Assembly (NCBI GenBank): GCA_025922735.1
Contig: JAICHI010000072.1
Location: 1 to 5,994 of the forward strand
Length of the DNA stretch: 5,994 nucleotides
Source of the DNA: Nitrososphaeraceae archaeon
GTDB taxonomy: Archaea; Thermoproteota; Nitrososphaeria; Nitrososphaerales; Nitrososphaeraceae
Direction: 5' to 3'
Each line of letters begins with the position of its first letter. Positions within the stretch are counted from its first letter, which is position 1. A program made the translations under genes and the position numbers. Positions 4,772 through 5,994 of this stretch are shown piece by piece. The notes beneath the pieces are model-generated. The model worked only from the letters and a program-made list of their open reading frames with translations, was not told the DNA's origin and did not search any database.

Positions 4772-4921
4772 TTACAGATCTTCTACTTTTTCTTTGACCT
4801 TTTCCTTGTTGTATTCAGTGCTTGCATCACGATCTGGGTCTTCTATTTTCTTTCCAGCTGCCTTTGCTCCTGCTTTCATCTTGTCACCAGCATCTTTTGC
4901 ATCGTCTATTAGGCCTGACAT
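4772..4921 (-). CDS. 49-residue LEA-like hydrophilic small protein
   Basis: A very hydrophilic protein beginning MSGLIDDAKDAGDKMKAG, then AKAAGKKIEDPDRD and ASTEYNKEKVKEKVEDL. It contains no Cys, Trp, Phe or His. Lys, Asp, Glu, Ala and Gly dominate in an amphipathic repeat (DDAKDAGDKMKAGAKAAGKK) interrupted by a central DPDRD. This is the composition of LEA/CsbD-type stress proteins, which are often disordered and desiccation- or salt-related, but no CsbD signature is seen, so the likeness is only compositional. ATG 4921 is the only upstream start. No Shine-Dalgarno-like sequence is present, and a weak TATA-like TTTATCTT lies about 30 bp upstream on the minus strand, consistent with a leaderless message. 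The plus-strand ORF over the same bases (4755-5039) is Ser/Phe-rich, as expected for the antisense of a Lys/Ala/Glu-rich gene. Confidence 0.66.
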   Translation of the reverse strand: MSGLIDDAKDAGDKMKAGAKAAGKKIEDPDRDASTEYNKEKVKEKVEDL

Positions 4922-5377
4922 AAGTAAATGTATAATGCACTTCATTGAAGATAAAGAGCTCTCTCTCTTTTGTGTTTTGCATCCGAAAAGGCGAGTTGGT
5001 CATAAACTGTCAACAGCTAACAATAAGAAGGACTTGTAGTTTTCTCAATGACGATTTTAGTTATTCAGACTTCCTATCAAACTCTAGAGATATTGGCTAT
5101 TTCTGTGAGTGAATTCTATTAAGGTCAAAATTGTCATTCATTAGCATAAATTGTAGAGAGCCTTTCTGATTGCTAGCTATGGGTATGTTATAAATTAACT
5201 CTCAAACTGGTGAAAAAGAAAGACTAGCTTGGCCTGCTTGTGCCAAAGCCCGATAGTTGGATAAATAAAAGGAATTACGTCTATCTTATGCATTAGAAAA
5301 GAAATGAATTATCTAGAATTGCACTTAATATGAAAAGAGGTATGGAAGCCCTTCAGTAAGCTTTACTCTCTTTTTTC
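4922..5377. other. Gene-poor stretch before the second MEDS gene
   Basis: No convincing gene is seen over about 455 bp. Minor items are a 32-codon minus-strand ORF at 5195-5293 (MHKIDVIPFIYPTIGLWHKQ...), a minus-strand frame from ATG 5141 to TAA 5061 broken by one TAG at 5097, a 24-codon plus-strand ORF at 5048-5122 lying antisense to it, and a TATA-like TTATAAATTAA at 5188-5198. No tRNA-like fold was found. The region may hold regulatory DNA, a microprotein or decayed coding sequence. Confidence 0.35.
5355..5376 (+). terminator. Short hairpin followed by T6 tract
   Basis: AGTAA (5355-5359) and TTACT (5363-5367) form a 5-bp stem with a 3-nt loop, followed by CTC and six T (5371-5376) on the plus strand. 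It would stop plus-strand transcripts running into the MEDS gene. The stem is weak and the T-run is the better part of the signal. Confidence 0.25.
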
Positions 5378-5994
5378 CTATGCATCAAAAGCAGCAACAT
5401 AAGCAGCACTTTCTGTAACTTCAAGTGACTTTTTCTGACCCTGAGTATCAAGCTCCTTTTTCTGACTATCATCCAGATTCTCATAGTCTCTTGTGTGGTA
5501 GCAGCTAAAGCCTCTTACATTGCCACCATCTGTCTTTGAGGGTAAGGATGTCTCATAACTTATCAATTCTGAAGCGTCGCCATCTCCATCATACAGAAAG
5601 AAAAAGCCCATGTTAGATATGACAGAAACTCCAATTCTACCTTCTTTCCTTGCACGCTGTGAAAGTGACGCCACCAGCTTTTTCATGCCGCCAACGTCTG
5701 GATAATAGCCGTCATATGCATCTACTATAAGTAACGAACCATCGTCTATATGGCTCTGCACGTCTACACCAACCGCACTTAGATTATGTTTTACGGCGTT
5801 GACTGTATCATAAAAGGTTGCGATAAGTATGATTCTTGGCATTAGTAAATGTTCTTTACGTCTATTGTTGTTATTGTGATAAACGTCATCATTATTACTA
5901 ACTCCATTCTCCTTTTGCTCTTCTCTTGCTACTAGTTGGTCTTTAGCATACTGCATGTATATCTCCCTGAATGTTTGCATATTGGGATATACCA
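5378..5994 (-). CDS. MEDS-domain sensor protein (second copy), 5' end outside the window
   Basis: A partial gene: the frame is still open at the right edge, where it reads V-Y-P-N-M-Q-T-F, matching I-Y-P-N-L-Q-T-F of the first copy. An internal Met at 5980 is therefore not the start. About 25-30 N-terminal residues are missing. Numbered from that Met, blocks shared with the first copy are PRIILIATFYD (48-58), GSLLIVDAYDGYYP (81-94), GMKKLVASLSQRARKEG (98-114), MGFFFLYDGDG (124-134), GGNVRGFSCYH (152-162) and SQKKEL (172-177). It differs by an Asn-rich insert at about 20-43 (GVSNNDDVYHNNNN) and a longer C-terminus. It should be a cytosolic sensor with no output domain. It is a same-strand paralog of the gene at 3112 and probably arose by duplication, now well diverged. 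What lies upstream of it is not visible. Confidence 0.86.
   Translation of the reverse strand, partial: VYPNMQTFREIYMQYAKDQLVAREEQKENGVSNNDDVYHNNNNRRKEHLLMPRIILIATFYDTVNAVKHNLSAVGVDVQSHIDDGSLLIVDAYDGYYPDVGGMKKLVASLSQRARKEGRIGVSVISNMGFFFLYDGDGDASELISYETSLPSKTDGGNVRGFSCYHTRDYENLDDSQKKELDTQGQKKSLEVTESAAYVAAFDA

Noticed and set aside
4755..5039. Plus-strand ORF of 94 codons
   Set aside because: Ser/Phe-rich antisense of the LEA-like gene; the minus strand gives a far more protein-like sequence.
5221..5265. Possible tRNA-like stretch (GGCCTGCTTGTGCC...)
   Set aside because: No acceptor stem, anticodon loop or T-loop consensus could be laid out around it.

Overview
The window looks like part of an ammonia-oxidising archaeal (Thaumarchaeota/Nitrososphaerales) genome. 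The low GC suggests a Nitrosocosmicus-like member, but the genus is inference. The reasons are an ArnR1-like winged-helix protein, stand-alone receiver proteins, paralogous MEDS-domain sensors, a single-finger C2H2 microprotein, TATA-type promoters with little or no leader, and many very short genes. No rRNA, tRNA, CRISPR array, insertion sequence or integrase was seen.

Layout from left to right. A winged-helix regulator (16-336, -) has a 14-bp palindrome in its promoter region. About 480 bp without a convincing gene follow (337-820). A C2H2 zinc-finger microprotein (821-991, -) comes next, then a small hypothetical protein (1116-1265, -). A degenerate response-regulator receiver (1377-1760, -) lies divergent from a complete alpha/beta hydrolase of the chloroperoxidase/arylesterase type (1995-2819, +), whose TATA-like box sits about 30 bp before the ATG. 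A hairpin and a doubtful short ORF follow the hydrolase.

The right half is a signalling cluster. A canonical receiver (3764-4303, -) lies 19 bp upstream of a MEDS-domain sensor (3112-3744, -), and the two are probably one operon. A small charged protein (4478-4720, +) is divergent from them across a dyad-containing intergenic region. A 49-aa LEA-like hydrophilic protein (4772-4921, -) converges on it. About 455 bp of gene-poor DNA separate this from a second MEDS paralog (5378 to beyond the right edge, -), whose N-terminus is missing.

The theme is small-molecule sensing and transcriptional response: two MEDS sensors, one phosphorylatable and one probably non-phosphorylatable receiver, a winged-helix regulator and a zinc-finger microprotein. 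No histidine kinase or DNA-binding output domain is fused to the receivers, so any signal must pass through partners outside the window. The main anomalies are the absence of ATG starts at both receivers, each preceded by a short ATG ORF in the frame that a -1 shift would join. I do not see proof of a wholly new system. The MEDS-receiver cluster and the hidden microproteins are the strongest leads.
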